Source: a virus. Taken from it: a stretch of 64,000 nt of DNA. The stretch lies in the IMG/VR virus record IMGVR_UViG_3300006802_000099, positions 1 through 64,000 of that record. The stretch is one strand, 5' to 3'. A model generated the notes under the pieces. That model worked only from the letters and a program-made list of their open reading frames with translations, had not been told where the DNA came from and made no database searches. Shown in pieces: positions 16,504 to 26,698 of the stretch (positions are counted from its first letter, which is position 1; the number at the start of each line of letters is the position of its first letter). The translations under genes were made by a program, and so were the position numbers.

Positions 16504-19500
16504 TTAGATGAGGTCGTCACTTTGTTGATTGTATGTCCAGGATGTACCAGTTGTACTCATATGACTTTCCGAACCCAACGATGTACCACCAGATCCAGTC
16601 TTTGGACTGGTCTTAGGTGTTTCAACCACAGGAGCAGGCGAATCAACAGGTAACACCGGTTTTACTGCCTCTACCGGAACTACCGGTGTTGAAGTCACGG
16701 TTGTTGGTAGTGCTATACTTTCTTTTACTATTGGTAGTTTAGGATTACTTACTGGTGTAGTTGATCTATCTATCTTAACCGCCTTAGATACAATTATTTC
16801 AGGTTCAACAGGTGTAGCCTTTGCTATCTTGATTGGTGGAGTCTTTGGTAGAAATACACGGTTAACAACTTTTTTAACTATATCTCTCTGTGCTATTTCT
16901 GCTTTATCCATCTGTTTTAATATTGGTGTATTTAAAGGCTTGGAATCATCACGGTCAACCTTTGCTGCCACTATAACCGGAGGTTCGGGTAAATCACGAT
17001 GATCAAACCATATATCTTCTGAAGGAGATAATATTATTTCACCCTCATATCCATAAATTACGGTTTCTGTAACTTTGACTGCCTCAGAAGCATATGGGTT
17101 TTCCGTATATACTGAATGTGTGTAAGGTAGAGTTGCAATAGTTCCATTTGATACAGTAGAAATCAAATCAGGTCTAAGTGCAGTAGCTAACGTTGCTGTC
17201 GATAATCCTGCATATGTAATTACACCAGATGAGGATGATGTTCCTCCTGAAACAGTATAACTTGTTTCAGCAAAAGTACCTGTAACTGAAGTTAGGTATA
17301 ATCTAATCCATTTATAACTGATGTTTCTTGCAATTTGTACTGCATGTTCTAATTTGCCTGTGGCAAGCGATGTTGCTTGTGTAATAGTTTCGCCTTTAGT
17401 AAACTGAGCCTCAGCAACGGGTTGTCTGATTACGATTTGCGCATCAGCAGGAGCTCTGTATATATTACTTGAGGATGAAAATTCTAGTTCTAAAGGATCT
17501 GAATCAATCTTTGCTGTTAGTACACCGTTTCCAACTGTGCAACGATTAGTACCGTTTGTGTAATCTAACTTTGTTCCTCTTTCAAACGAATCAACTAAAA
17601 TACCATTTTTAAATCTTTCATTTCCTGAATCATTATAAAGAAGAGCATTAATAGTTTTTTGTTCTAAGAAAGATAGTTTGGTATATTTTTCTAAGTTTGT
17701 TAATCTTGTGTCAATCTCACCAATATCAGACATGGTGTATCTACGTTGTTGTTCTGAGGCAGAGAATCCAGCCTTGTATGCTTTTCTTCCTATTTGCCCT
17801 GCAGCCTTAGGAGACATAGCAGGATATGGTGGAAGAGTAAGAATTCCCAAATCCATTGAATTTGCTGGTTGCAATGGAATTTCAGGGACAACTGCTGCTG
17901 TACCTGTAACTGATTTAAACACACCTTCTGTATCTAAAACAACACGATCTATTCTTGGGATGTTCCAAGAAATAGGTGTAGTAAATTCTTCTTCTGGATG
18001 TGGGAAGTATGTAGGGGTGAATCCAGTAAATGATTTATTAGAATTGGTGTATCCTGAAGGATTGATAGTAGATGATGTTAAAATTGTAGTTGTTACTGCT
18101 GTTGCAGCAACAGTAAATCTAAAATCAATATTATTTCTTAGATCATAAAGAACACCGTTCTGTGCTTCATATGTTGGAATCTCATACCAATAAATTTCAC
18201 CTGACGCAGGATTATCACCCTGTGTAGGTAATGGGTATGAATCTACACAAAAATATGCACCTGCGTTATGTTCAAAATGATCTACACGAACAACATATCT
18301 TCTGTATTCAGCAAAGGTTCCACGTATTACACCTAAGTTGTAGTTATCATCTTCCTGACCATTTGTAACAGTAAAATTGTTAGTTCTGTCTGTACCAGAA
18401 GTATTAATTGCTGCCCAATTCGAAGTAGAAGCACCCGCCTTAATATAATCCACTTTGAACAAATCATATAAACCTAACGAAGGTTCACTACCTTTAGGGA
18501 ATGATTTTGTAGCAAGGTCCCAACTAGGATGTGCAACTGTAAAGAAATTAGTTCCTGATGCAGTAGGTGTTCCTGGAATAGTAGTATCACAAGTTACAAT
18601 ATATCTTGTAGTGCTACCAGGACCACTGTTATCTGTGCTAAATGAAGCAACAGTTCCTAAATTAGTAGTTCCGTTATAAACAATATTATCTACAGGACAT
18701 TCTTCAGCCGTGACCTGTGAACTACTCCATGTAGTTGCAGCAGCTGCTGTTGGGAAGGCCCAAATTAAATTAGAACCGGAATCACTAGCATCCATGTAGT
18801 TACCTTGTGTGAAGAATTGGTAACTATTGCCTGTGCCTGTTAGATTAATTGCGGTTCCTGCTGTTGCATTAGCTGAACTTGTTGCCAATTTAATTGTATT
18901 TGAATCAACAACAATAACATAATATGTTGTTCCATCAGTCAAACCACCTAAAACTGTACCTTCTGCAGCATAGTAAACTAAAGAATTTGTAACTGAAAAT
19001 CCATGTGAAGTCCAAGCAATTGTATCATTGGTTGTAGAAACATCACCAGTAGAGATTACTTTGTGTAATAAACCCAACTTTGCAGAAGTTTGTAATCTTA
19101 CAAATCTATCTTCTCTCAAAGTTTTAGTTCTAGCAACAACATCGGATCGTACTACACTAACAATAATAGTTACTGTTGCACCTGCGTCTAATGTTGTCGT
19201 TCCATAAATGTCAACAGTTAATGATGTTGAAGTTATGCTAGTTACACCATTATTAGTTGCTGTTAAATCTACAATCTGACCTGCTGTATATACAGTAGTA
19301 GCTCCTGAAGTATGTGTAACATTGGTTTCGGTGATAACAACAATTTCAGAATTAATTGTTGCATTCATAGCAGAGTTAAAAGCAAAAGTTTCATCACCAC
19401 TCAAAGTAACGGTTACTCTACCATCAGTCCCTACACTTTGTCCAGCAAATACTTTTCTGTAAATAAAACTATTATCTAACGTGTCAGGTTGTAATGATTT

Positions 19501-21009
19501 TACATAATCATATGATGTAGGAAAAATTAATGGAGCAAATCCTGTTTCCTTTAATTCATAATCCGTCCCCTGAACGTCAGCATGAAAATCAGGTGAACCA
19601 TTGTAATAAACACCACGAACATCACCAATAGAACCAGCAACCATTTCAATATCATACAAATATAATCTGTATTTACAGGCAGCTGCACCTGATGTTCCTG
19701 AGATATATTCTAAGTTTGCAATTCTGGCTGTTCCGATTTCTGAACCTGGAGCAGAAGCACCTGAAAAAGTAGTTGCTGTTACTGCGCCTGCTGCAGCACT
19801 TCTCAGAGAAACTACTGATCCATCCATAGGAGGCGGACCAGCAACTTCATCAACAATTAAATAATTTCCGTATGCAGTAGAAACACGAAGATTAGTTTGT
19901 GATAAACTATCCGTTGGTTTGTCAACATCTAGATATTTTGTTGCATTTAATTCATACTCATATCCACGAACATATGCTTTTCCTGGTTCTATACCTACAG
20001 CCAACTTACCTGCATCACCACCTTGACCAGAAGTATATACACCACCATTTTCACCATTAACTAAATGTTCACGAATATGATACTTGAAAGGCACAATTAC
20101 ATAATCACCTGATTCATCATATGTTCTACGAGCAAGTGTTCTATTTAACTCTGCATATTGTGTTCTGTCATATCTGCGACTAATTTCACCTGATTGTACT
20201 TCATAAAGTATAGAGAAATTTTCAACTAATTCATTAACTCCATATGCAGCTAATGTGGTTGATAATTTAAATCTATCAGCACCTTGTGCTGTGTAATTGA
20301 AAGCACCTTGTGCAGGATCTAATAATGTTTCATCATCTTCTGAGTCAACAATAGTTTCATTTACTAAGAACCCAACTTTTTTTGTTGGTGATGAACTAAA
20401 TGGTTCAAGAATAATGGTTTGTGTGTAATGTCTGATAAAATTACCGTTTGCATAAACTACACCATCACCTACAGTAAATAAAGAACCTTTTGTGATGGGA
20501 GAAGCTGCGCTATCAGCAACCACAACAGTTATATCTGTGTCATCTTCCTGTGTTAAAGTTTCACCTGCAGCAAACGTACTTGTGGTTCCTGAATCACCCT
20601 GAGAAAGATATTGTAAGAACAAACCCTTAAATGCTGATTGTCCTAAATCATCTCTACCTGTTTTAACTTTTTTAACTAATGCTCTAACATTATCAGTTGC
20701 TCCTACTAAAACTTTCCCAACTAAAGCATTTAATGCTGCATCAGAAATTGTTGCACTTGAACTATCTAAGTCTTTAATTTTAACTACATCTACATCGAAA
20801 TTTGTAGATTCAGGACAACCTGAAATTACACTACCTTCCTTAAATATATTATCACCAAATCTTTTGATTTGATCTTGGAGGATAGTTTGTAATTGTGTTA
20901 ATTCTCTAGCCTGTACGGCATATCCTGGCTTGAAAAGAACTTTATGAAAATTCTTGTCAAGATCAAAATCGTCGTAGTAAGGATATGTATTTAAGTTTAG
21001 CTTAGCCAT
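16504..21009 (-). CDS. DUF4815-type giant virion structural protein (1501 aa)
   Basis: The N-terminus is diagnostic of the DUF4815 family of marine T4-like phages: NTYPYYDDFDLDKNFHKVLF, then KPGYAVQARELTQLQTILQD and FGDNIFKEGSVI. About residues 640-730 hold an 'HGFSVTNSL...TDGTTYYVI..NTIKLATSSANATAGT' module that also occurs three times in the gp8 homologue. FTKGETITQATSLATGKLEH is another shared module. The last ~130 residues are Pro/Val/Lys-rich and likely extended, ending in a Ser/Thr/Gly tail. It is inferred to be a baseplate or tail-fibre-network protein; its size, the largest here, suits an extended peripheral baseplate component. It is six bases from the gp8 gene. Confidence 0.8.
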   Translation of the reverse strand: MAKLNLNTYPYYDDFDLDKNFHKVLFKPGYAVQARELTQLQTILQDQIKRFGDNIFKEGSVISGCPESTNFDVDVVKIKDLDSSSATISDAALNALVGKVLVGATDNVRALVKKVKTGRDDLGQSAFKGLFLQYLSQGDSGTTSTFAAGETLTQEDDTDITVVVADSAASPITKGSLFTVGDGVVYANGNFIRHYTQTIILEPFSSSPTKKVGFLVNETIVDSEDDETLLDPAQGAFNYTAQGADRFKLSTTLAAYGVNELVENFSILYEVQSGEISRRYDRTQYAELNRTLARRTYDESGDYVIVPFKYHIREHLVNGENGGVYTSGQGGDAGKLAVGIEPGKAYVRGYEYELNATKYLDVDKPTDSLSQTNLRVSTAYGNYLIVDEVAGPPPMDGSVVSLRSAAAGAVTATTFSGASAPGSEIGTARIANLEYISGTSGAAACKYRLYLYDIEMVAGSIGDVRGVYYNGSPDFHADVQGTDYELKETGFAPLIFPTSYDYVKSLQPDTLDNSFIYRKVFAGQSVGTDGRVTVTLSGDETFAFNSAMNATINSEIVVITETNVTHTSGATTVYTAGQIVDLTATNNGVTSITSTSLTVDIYGTTTLDAGATVTIIVSVVRSDVVARTKTLREDRFVRLQTSAKLGLLHKVISTGDVSTTNDTIAWTSHGFSVTNSLVYYAAEGTVLGGLTDGTTYYVIVVDSNTIKLATSSANATAGTAINLTGTGNSYQFFTQGNYMDASDSGSNLIWAFPTAAAATTWSSSQVTAEECPVDNIVYNGTTNLGTVASFSTDNSGPGSTTRYIVTCDTTIPGTPTASGTNFFTVAHPSWDLATKSFPKGSEPSLGLYDLFKVDYIKAGASTSNWAAINTSGTDRTNNFTVTNGQEDDNYNLGVIRGTFAEYRRYVVRVDHFEHNAGAYFCVDSYPLPTQGDNPASGEIYWYEIPTYEAQNGVLYDLRNNIDFRFTVAATAVTTTILTSSTINPSGYTNSNKSFTGFTPTYFPHPEEEFTTPISWNIPRIDRVVLDTEGVFKSVTGTAAVVPEIPLQPANSMDLGILTLPPYPAMSPKAAGQIGRKAYKAGFSASEQQRRYTMSDIGEIDTRLTNLEKYTKLSFLEQKTINALLYNDSGNERFKNGILVDSFERGTKLDYTNGTNRCTVGNGVLTAKIDSDPLELEFSSSSNIYRAPADAQIVIRQPVAEAQFTKGETITQATSLATGKLEHAVQIARNISYKWIRLYLTSVTGTFAETSYTVSGGTSSSSGVITYAGLSTATLATALRPDLISTVSNGTIATLPYTHSVYTENPYASEAVKVTETVIYGYEGEIILSPSEDIWFDHRDLPEPPVIVAAKVDRDDSKPLNTPILKQMDKAEIAQRDIVKKVVNRVFLPKTPPIKIAKATPVEPEIIVSKAVKIDRSTTPVSNPKLPIVKESIALPTTVTSTPVVPVEAVKPVLPVDSPAPVVETPKTSPKTGSGGTSLGSESHMSTTGTSWTYNQQSDDLI

Positions 21010-21014
21010 AGTAC

Positions 21015-23702
21015 CTAAAAGTTGATAAAGAATTTGAGTGTTTCAGTTTGTCCGGTTGTTCTAACTATAGGAGATATATTTGTTAAATGAATTACATCTC
21101 CAGAATTTTGTGAAATTTCAGGGGTTGTTAATGTAGTAATTGACAACGTGGGGACACCTGTAGTTTCATTTCTTAAAATACTTGTTTGTTGTATACTATT
21201 TATCACAGGTTGCAAATAGATTGTATTATCTTTAACATACACCACCGTGAATATACCACCTGAATCAGTAGTGATATTATCATCTAAATTATACTGCGAA
21301 CCATCCGGCACGGTTATAACGTAGCAACCATTTCCTGTGGCAGATGAAAACACAGTAGAACTATTATATCCTTTAATATTTTTAATTATTCCGTATTGTC
21401 TAAAATCATTATTTAAGAAAAAGTCACTTTGGAAATCTTCTATATTAGCTATGATAGCTACTTTTGTTGCAAACAATTCTTGAGGAACATTTGAACCATG
21501 TCCACCTTGAGGTGAAATAGTTGCCTTTGCTGTAGCACCAGTTCCTATACCTGTAAAAGATATATCTGCATAAGTGTAACCAGTACCACCATCAGTGACT
21601 TGAATGGAAGTAATAGCACCAGCTGCAACTGTTGCTACTGCTGCAGCACCAGAACCATCACCTTTAATAACCACACTAGTAGAATTACCACCAGTATTAG
21701 AATATCCAGAACCACCAGCTGTTACTTCTATTTTATTAATTTGACCATTAACAGCCACAGCATATCCTGCCACATTTTGATTTACAATACTAGGAAGATC
21801 GGTTGTTTCTAATGTTGCTACTGCTGAAGCTCCGGTTCCTCCCCCACCATAAAAATATACAAATGCAAAACTATATCCTACACCACCCGAGGTAATCGTT
21901 AATGTATCTAAAAGTCCTGCAGGGGTAATACTTGCTGTTGCTGTTGCTCCATTACCATCACCTAATATTATAACATTAGGAGCAGAAGTATAACCCGATC
22001 CAACACCAGTTATTGTAATATCTGAAACTGTTCCATTATGATCAAATCTTGAAGAGGTACCATAAAATTTAACAGGGATATAATCGGTTGTCAAGAACTT
22101 AGTTCTGTCAGCAGAAGGCACTTCATATATTAACTGCCAGGTATACCCATCAGACAAAACTTTAGGTCCTGCGTCAGAATGTGCGGGTTTAACTGTTGAT
22201 TGACCACCACTATTATTATCTAAGCACTTATATATTCTGTAATTATCTGGATTATAAACATAAAAGTTAAGAGAAGATATGTTTGCATTATCGGCATATT
22301 CAGCATAAACCGTACCTGAAACCCAATCTCTTCTAGTTACAATTAATGAAACATCACTTGGGTTAATTTTTTTAACACCTAAAATAGATCTTTTAGCTTC
22401 AGAATCCGTAACTCTTGTATCTGTAGGTGTAGGTGGAGATACTTCATTTGTCCAAGCTAAAGGTCTTCCTAAAAATACATGAAAATAATCATTAGGATTC
22501 AAGAAATTTGTAATAGAAAAAGTATTAATAGTTACAGTTTGATTTAAAGGACCTGTTAATGTAAAGGTACCTGGAATAACAACTTCAGAAATTGGTATTT
22601 CTGTTCCTGCATTTGCATTAGATAAACTTGTAGCTAATTGTATATTATAATTATCATTTTTAATGATAAAATAATTAGTACCGTTAGTCAATCCATTTAT
22701 AGCAGTAGACCCAGTAACAGAATAAGTTATTTCATCACCTGTAACTAATGTATGATTTGGTATATGTATTTTATCATTTGCTAAATCTAATGGAAAATCA
22801 TCCAATCTAACTAATTGAAAATCATTACCAGAACCAGTAGAAGTTATATTTACTTTGGTGCCTGCAATTGCGTTAGACAATGATGTTGCTAAAGACAAAG
22901 TATTATCTGCAACATCAATAACATAATAAGTTGTATCGTCAACCAATCCACCAGGTACTGTACCTGAATTTACATAAAAATGTACACGATCACCTGTGTT
23001 AAAACCGTGTGCATATATTGATATTCTATCATAAGATGTGTCTATAATAGTATCAGAAAATGTTTTTGTAGTTAAAGGAACTAATAGAAAATTAGACCCA
23101 GAAGGACCTCCAGCTAAATTAATTCTTTTGCTTATATCACCAGATGTAGCTCTTGCATAACCACTACCAGTACCTGAACCAGTTGCTTCTGCTAAGGCAA
23201 CAACATCTGCTTCGTCTCTTATTGCCCAATATCTTGTATTATTTGTTAAATTAGTTATGCCTGCGCTTGCTCCATTTTCCAAGTAAAGAACAACATCACC
23301 TGAGTTTAATCCATGAGCAGTAATGTCAATTTCATTATTTGGGAGATCAACTGCAGTGTCTGCAAATTTTAATGCAGTAACTTGAAAAGTTGTGGTTGAA
23401 CTACCTATAGCATCATCTAACGTAATGCTAGTTCCATTTGTAGCAGTATAAGCTGAAGAATTAACTTTCACGCCATCTAGAAATACTTCTACTCTTCCTG
23501 GTGTATAACGTAATGTTCTTCCATTAGTATCCGCACCTGAGAAAGTAACATCTCCCTCAGTGCCGTTATAGTCGAAAACATATCCGTCCAAAGTGGTGAG
23601 CGTGTTTAGCTCACCACTTGGGACGTTAATATGGTTTACTATGTCTCTATGGAACGAACGAGCTAACTCGGTTCGGAACCTTATAGGTAGTAAAGAAGCC
23701 AT
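21015..23702 (-). CDS. 8: Baseplate wedge subunit gp8 homologue, greatly enlarged (895 aa)
   Basis: Residues of about 403-550 and the C-terminus align by eye with T4 gp8: NDYFHVFLGRPLAWTNE matches its 'ITFGRSEPW', then PPTPTDTR, KKINPSDVSLIVTRRDW, YRIYKCLDNN, DGYTWQLIYEVPSADRTKFL, and the end VIHLTNISPIVRTTGQTETL plus KFFINF. The N-terminal IRFRTELARSFHRDI also fits gp8 'SKFRTEKML'. T4 gp8 is about 334 aa. The extra length is an N-terminal ~370-residue region with three 'AHGFNTGD...YYVI...LATSLSNAxAGT' modules, plus an internal run (about 575-750) of GSGYTSAP / GGTGYTYA glycine repeats. gp8 dimers join the wedges of the baseplate. Confidence 0.85.
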   Translation of the reverse strand: MASLLPIRFRTELARSFHRDIVNHINVPSGELNTLTTLDGYVFDYNGTEGDVTFSGADTNGRTLRYTPGRVEVFLDGVKVNSSAYTATNGTSITLDDAIGSSTTTFQVTALKFADTAVDLPNNEIDITAHGLNSGDVVLYLENGASAGITNLTNNTRYWAIRDEADVVALAEATGSGTGSGYARATSGDISKRINLAGGPSGSNFLLVPLTTKTFSDTIIDTSYDRISIYAHGFNTGDRVHFYVNSGTVPGGLVDDTTYYVIDVADNTLSLATSLSNAIAGTKVNITSTGSGNDFQLVRLDDFPLDLANDKIHIPNHTLVTGDEITYSVTGSTAINGLTNGTNYFIIKNDNYNIQLATSLSNANAGTEIPISEVVIPGTFTLTGPLNQTVTINTFSITNFLNPNDYFHVFLGRPLAWTNEVSPPTPTDTRVTDSEAKRSILGVKKINPSDVSLIVTRRDWVSGTVYAEYADNANISSLNFYVYNPDNYRIYKCLDNNSGGQSTVKPAHSDAGPKVLSDGYTWQLIYEVPSADRTKFLTTDYIPVKFYGTSSRFDHNGTVSDITITGVGSGYTSAPNVIILGDGNGATATASITPAGLLDTLTITSGGVGYSFAFVYFYGGGGTGASAVATLETTDLPSIVNQNVAGYAVAVNGQINKIEVTAGGSGYSNTGGNSTSVVIKGDGSGAAAVATVAAGAITSIQVTDGGTGYTYADISFTGIGTGATAKATISPQGGHGSNVPQELFATKVAIIANIEDFQSDFFLNNDFRQYGIIKNIKGYNSSTVFSSATGNGCYVITVPDGSQYNLDDNITTDSGGIFTVVYVKDNTIYLQPVINSIQQTSILRNETTGVPTLSITTLTTPEISQNSGDVIHLTNISPIVRTTGQTETLKFFINF

Positions 23703-23705
23703 TTA

Positions 23706-24164
23706 TTATGCTAGTGTTACTGTCCAAGTAATAGTCATTGCGTCAGCAGCGCCTTTGTTAACAGTTGAGAAAACTGTACGGCAAAGCATTGTACCTCCTG
23801 AAGCAGCATTGAAAATACCTGCCTCAGTTAATGCGCCTGTGCCTGTACCTGCTGGGAATGTGCAAATATATTCAATTGAATCGTCTGTACTGCTTGATGT
23901 TGCTTGGTTTGATGATGTAAGAGATGTACGAGAAGCAGCAACAGCAGCACCTAATGCTGTATCAGTAACAGCGGCTGCAGTAGAATTTGTACCTACTTCC
24001 ATGTGTGACATAACAGCTTGACCTGTACCAATCATACGCTCAGTAATGAACTGCAAACCTACATCTGTAACAACGTTAGGAACATGATGCTCTTCCTTAA
24101 CATTGCCATTTTCGTCGTGAAGGACAATCTTCAAACTGCCCTTTGCTTTTAATGTGTCTTTCAT
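23706..24164 (-). CDS. Conserved phage tail/virion protein (152 aa)
   Basis: Matches a common phage structural family by pattern: LHDENGNVKEEHHVPNVVTD then GLQFITERMIG, MSHMEVGTNSTAA, TALGAAVAASR, TFPAGTGTGALTEAGIFN and GTMLCRTVFSTVNKGAADA followed by MTITWTVTLA. It is beta-rich, without cysteine pairs or a membrane segment. It lies between the gp7-like and gp8 genes, where T4 has no gene, so it may be an added baseplate-periphery or short-fibre component. It has AAATGAA-type spacing but no strong ribosome site beyond GAGG upstream. Confidence 0.75.
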   Translation of the reverse strand: MKDTLKAKGSLKIVLHDENGNVKEEHHVPNVVTDVGLQFITERMIGTGQAVMSHMEVGTNSTAAAVTDTALGAAVAASRTSLTSSNQATSSSTDDSIEYICTFPAGTGTGALTEAGIFNAASGGTMLCRTVFSTVNKGAADAMTITWTVTLA

Positions 24165-24190
24165 TTTTGCCTCTAAAAGTTTAAGTTAAA

Positions 24191-26698
24191 TTAAAATATG
24201 TAAGTTGTTCCAACATATTGTTCTGCGAAATACTCAGGTGAGTATGAATTATTGAATATTTCTCCACCAGCATCGGTCGCAGTGGCCGAATCAGAGAGAG
24301 ATTTATTAGTATTTATAACACTATTTTCTGATGTTGAAGCAGCATCAGAAACACTTCTACTGAAGGAAATTGCAGGTGAATCTGTTACTGAAACATCATC
24401 TTGTAGATCAGATGTTACGTCATCTTGTTGATCAAAAGTATAACTTATACCAGAATCGGTTACTGTAACTGTATCAGTAAGATTTACTGGTATAACCACT
24501 AAGGTTGATACATTTTCTGAAGTTGTTACAGTCTCAGTAAACGGTACGTTAATAGATTTAACTGGTGAATCTGTGACTGATATATCTTCTTGAAGATCTG
24601 AAGATATATCATTTTCCTGATAGAAATGTTTTTGTACATTCTCTGAAACAGGTATTGTTTCAGTTATATTTTTTGCAATATTTAATGAATCAACAGCTTC
24701 GGAAGTTGTTACAGATTCGGTAAATGGTACGTTAATAGATTTAGCTGGAGAATCTGAAACAGTTGAATTATCACTTATAGGTGTACTAAATGATTTTGCG
24801 TCAGATTCAGAAGATGTGACCGTATCAGACAATACCTTATCTAATTGGAATACACTATTTTCAGAAACTGCAATATCTTCCTGTAGATCAGATGTTAAGT
24901 CATCTTCCTGTGCAAATTCATATCTAGATGATTCTGTAACCGCAACTGTTTCTGAAGAAGCAATCACATTTAAGGATTTAATTACACTTTCAGAAACCGT
25001 AATATTTTCCTGTAGATCAGAGGTTACGTCATCTTCTTGAATGAATTGTTTTCCGACATTTTCTGATACAACAATTGATTCGGAAACATTTAGATTAAAA
25101 ATCTTTACTTCAGATTCGGAAACCGATACAGATTCCGATTTTTCTAATGATGTTGAAATAGAATCTACTTCAGAAGAAGTTACCGTTTCAAAGAACTCTC
25201 GCAAGTAAGTTAGAGTAACTTCTTCTGAATCTGTAACCGTAGCAGAATCAGAAATTGGTCTAGTTAAAGACTTAGCATCAGATTCAGAAACCGTAACTGT
25301 ATCCGAGGCTTCTAAGAAAACATGATAATCAACTTCAGTAATACTGGATGTTACTGAAGGTGTTACTGAGATCTCACCTTCCAAATTCAATTCAGAAAAC
25401 AACTTAAATCCAGCAGGGTGAGTGCTTTCTAAGAATGTAGTATCCCAGTCGTTTCTTTGTTTTGATGATGATACTACATAGGAATATGGTTGATAATAAT
25501 CATAGTCCTGTAAATGAATATTACTTGATAAGAATCCTTCATTATTTTTGAATTCACCAGGCGCATGATATACTAAACCAGTATTGAATGTAACAGTTGC
25601 GGATGACCCTGTAATTCTTGGTTCAAATTCAATAGTAAATGTTTTTACAGGTTCTCCCGAATCATCACGGAAAGCAAATTTTTCACCTGTATCAATAATG
25701 GCTAATCTCTTTAACAATCCAACGGTTGTTGCCTCAGCATAATCTCCCGTCAAAACATAATCTTCAGCAAAATATGTTGCCGAAGATCTTTTTCCTGTTT
25801 TTGTAACACGAACAATTGCATTATTTTGTATCAAATCATAAACATATGCATCAGCGCCTGTTAGTATTTCTGTATAATCTCCAGCAAAATAAAGACCCTC
25901 AACACCTGTTTCACTAATAAAATATGAATCATCTCTAACAAAACTTGAACCTTCATCATCAACTTTAGATATAGAAACTAACTGTTTGGTTATAGAACCA
26001 TATGTAACCCCTGCTTTTTCAACATAAACATGAGTATCATGGCTTCCTAATGATGTTGTTAAATTAGAATCTAAAGAAATATAATCAGGCCACGCATAGT
26101 CTGGATCTAAATCTACTTCTAATTGATAGATGTTAGGACGAGTCCTAAAAACATCATAACATCTAGTAGTTACAGTTCTTTCAATATTTCCTGCACCTGG
26201 AATAAATTCCAAATATCTTAATGTAATTATGGAAGCATTTAAGGCATAGATGTTGTTACTAGAAAAATTAGTATTGTTTACTTTAATAAACTTTTTTCTT
26301 CTCCAACGACCATCAGAAGCACGAAGTATATAATCACCGGGATACGTTACTGATGCTGTATCGTTGAACATGAAACGGAAAAACATTTCCGTAGAATTTT
26401 CTGAACCTTTAGATTCATAATATTGATTGATATACTTTACTAGCTTTCTCGTAGAAAGCTCAATTTGATCGGAGAATTCATTTGCAAATTGTTTTCTAAA
26501 CTCAGGAATAAAAACATCTAATGTAGCATCAATGTCCATCCAGTCGTCAGAATTAAGAAGATAATAATGCGATTGTCCGGATTTTTCCATCCATGTGTAA
26601 TAATGTTCTAGGAAGGTGACAAAATCAGGGTACTCGGCCCTTACGAAATCAGGGAGCTGCCCTGAAATTAAATGATGCAGTTTCTTCCTAATAGACAT
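24191..26698 (-). CDS. gp7-like baseplate wedge protein with long Ser/Thr repeat tail (835 aa)
   Basis: It lies between gp6 and gp8, where T4 has gene 7. Residues of about 16-130 resemble the C-terminal part of T4 gp7: PDFVRAEYPDFVTFLEHYYT, RKLVKYINQYYESKGSENST followed by EMFFRFMFNDTASVTYPGDY match T4 'FFESRSYDFYSTKGIEASYKFLFKVLY...'. HPAGFKLFSELN near residue 425 matches T4 'HPVGFGFIA'. The large N-terminal part of T4 gp7 (~600 residues) is missing. Instead, about residues 440-815 form a Ser/Thr/Asp/Glu-rich repeat region (SDSATVTDSE, SESDAKSL) with four copies of a DDVTSDLQEDI unit. The stop and the gp6 start/stop abut (1-base overlap). gp7 identity is an inference from position and partial similarity. 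Confidence 0.7.
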   Translation of the reverse strand: MSIRKKLHHLISGQLPDFVRAEYPDFVTFLEHYYTWMEKSGQSHYYLLNSDDWMDIDATLDVFIPEFRKQFANEFSDQIELSTRKLVKYINQYYESKGSENSTEMFFRFMFNDTASVTYPGDYILRASDGRWRRKKFIKVNNTNFSSNNIYALNASIITLRYLEFIPGAGNIERTVTTRCYDVFRTRPNIYQLEVDLDPDYAWPDYISLDSNLTTSLGSHDTHVYVEKAGVTYGSITKQLVSISKVDDEGSSFVRDDSYFISETGVEGLYFAGDYTEILTGADAYVYDLIQNNAIVRVTKTGKRSSATYFAEDYVLTGDYAEATTVGLLKRLAIIDTGEKFAFRDDSGEPVKTFTIEFEPRITGSSATVTFNTGLVYHAPGEFKNNEGFLSSNIHLQDYDYYQPYSYVVSSSKQRNDWDTTFLESTHPAGFKLFSELNLEGEISVTPSVTSSITEVDYHVFLEASDTVTVSESDAKSLTRPISDSATVTDSEEVTLTYLREFFETVTSSEVDSISTSLEKSESVSVSESEVKIFNLNVSESIVVSENVGKQFIQEDDVTSDLQENITVSESVIKSLNVIASSETVAVTESSRYEFAQEDDLTSDLQEDIAVSENSVFQLDKVLSDTVTSSESDAKSFSTPISDNSTVSDSPAKSINVPFTESVTTSEAVDSLNIAKNITETIPVSENVQKHFYQENDISSDLQEDISVTDSPVKSINVPFTETVTTSENVSTLVVIPVNLTDTVTVTDSGISYTFDQQDDVTSDLQDDVSVTDSPAISFSRSVSDAASTSENSVINTNKSLSDSATATDAGGEIFNNSYSPEYFAEQYVGTTYIF
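24310..24317 (-). promoter_or_regulatory. Possible late promoter TATAAATA inside the gp7-like gene
   Basis: A perfect minus-strand TATAAATA, about 147 bases before the ATG of the 152-aa gene. It is inside coding sequence, so function is uncertain. Confidence 0.25.
24390..25045. repeat. Four-copy repeat in the gp7-like C-terminal tail
   Basis: A unit read on the minus strand as CAxGAAxATGACxTxACxTC-like codes D-D-[VLI]-[TS]-S-D-L-Q-[ED]-[ND]-[IV]. It occurs near 25041, 24911, 24622 and 24427 (protein residues about 552, 596, 692 and 757). Copies are preceded by a shared F-x-Q-[EQ] and followed by V-[ST]-[ED]-S. Confidence 0.8.

Noticed and set aside
21197-21204. GATAAATA within gp8 as a late promoter
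   Set aside because: Coding, with no gene start suitably close; similar sites at 29528 and 40993 also lie in coding DNA and look like chance.
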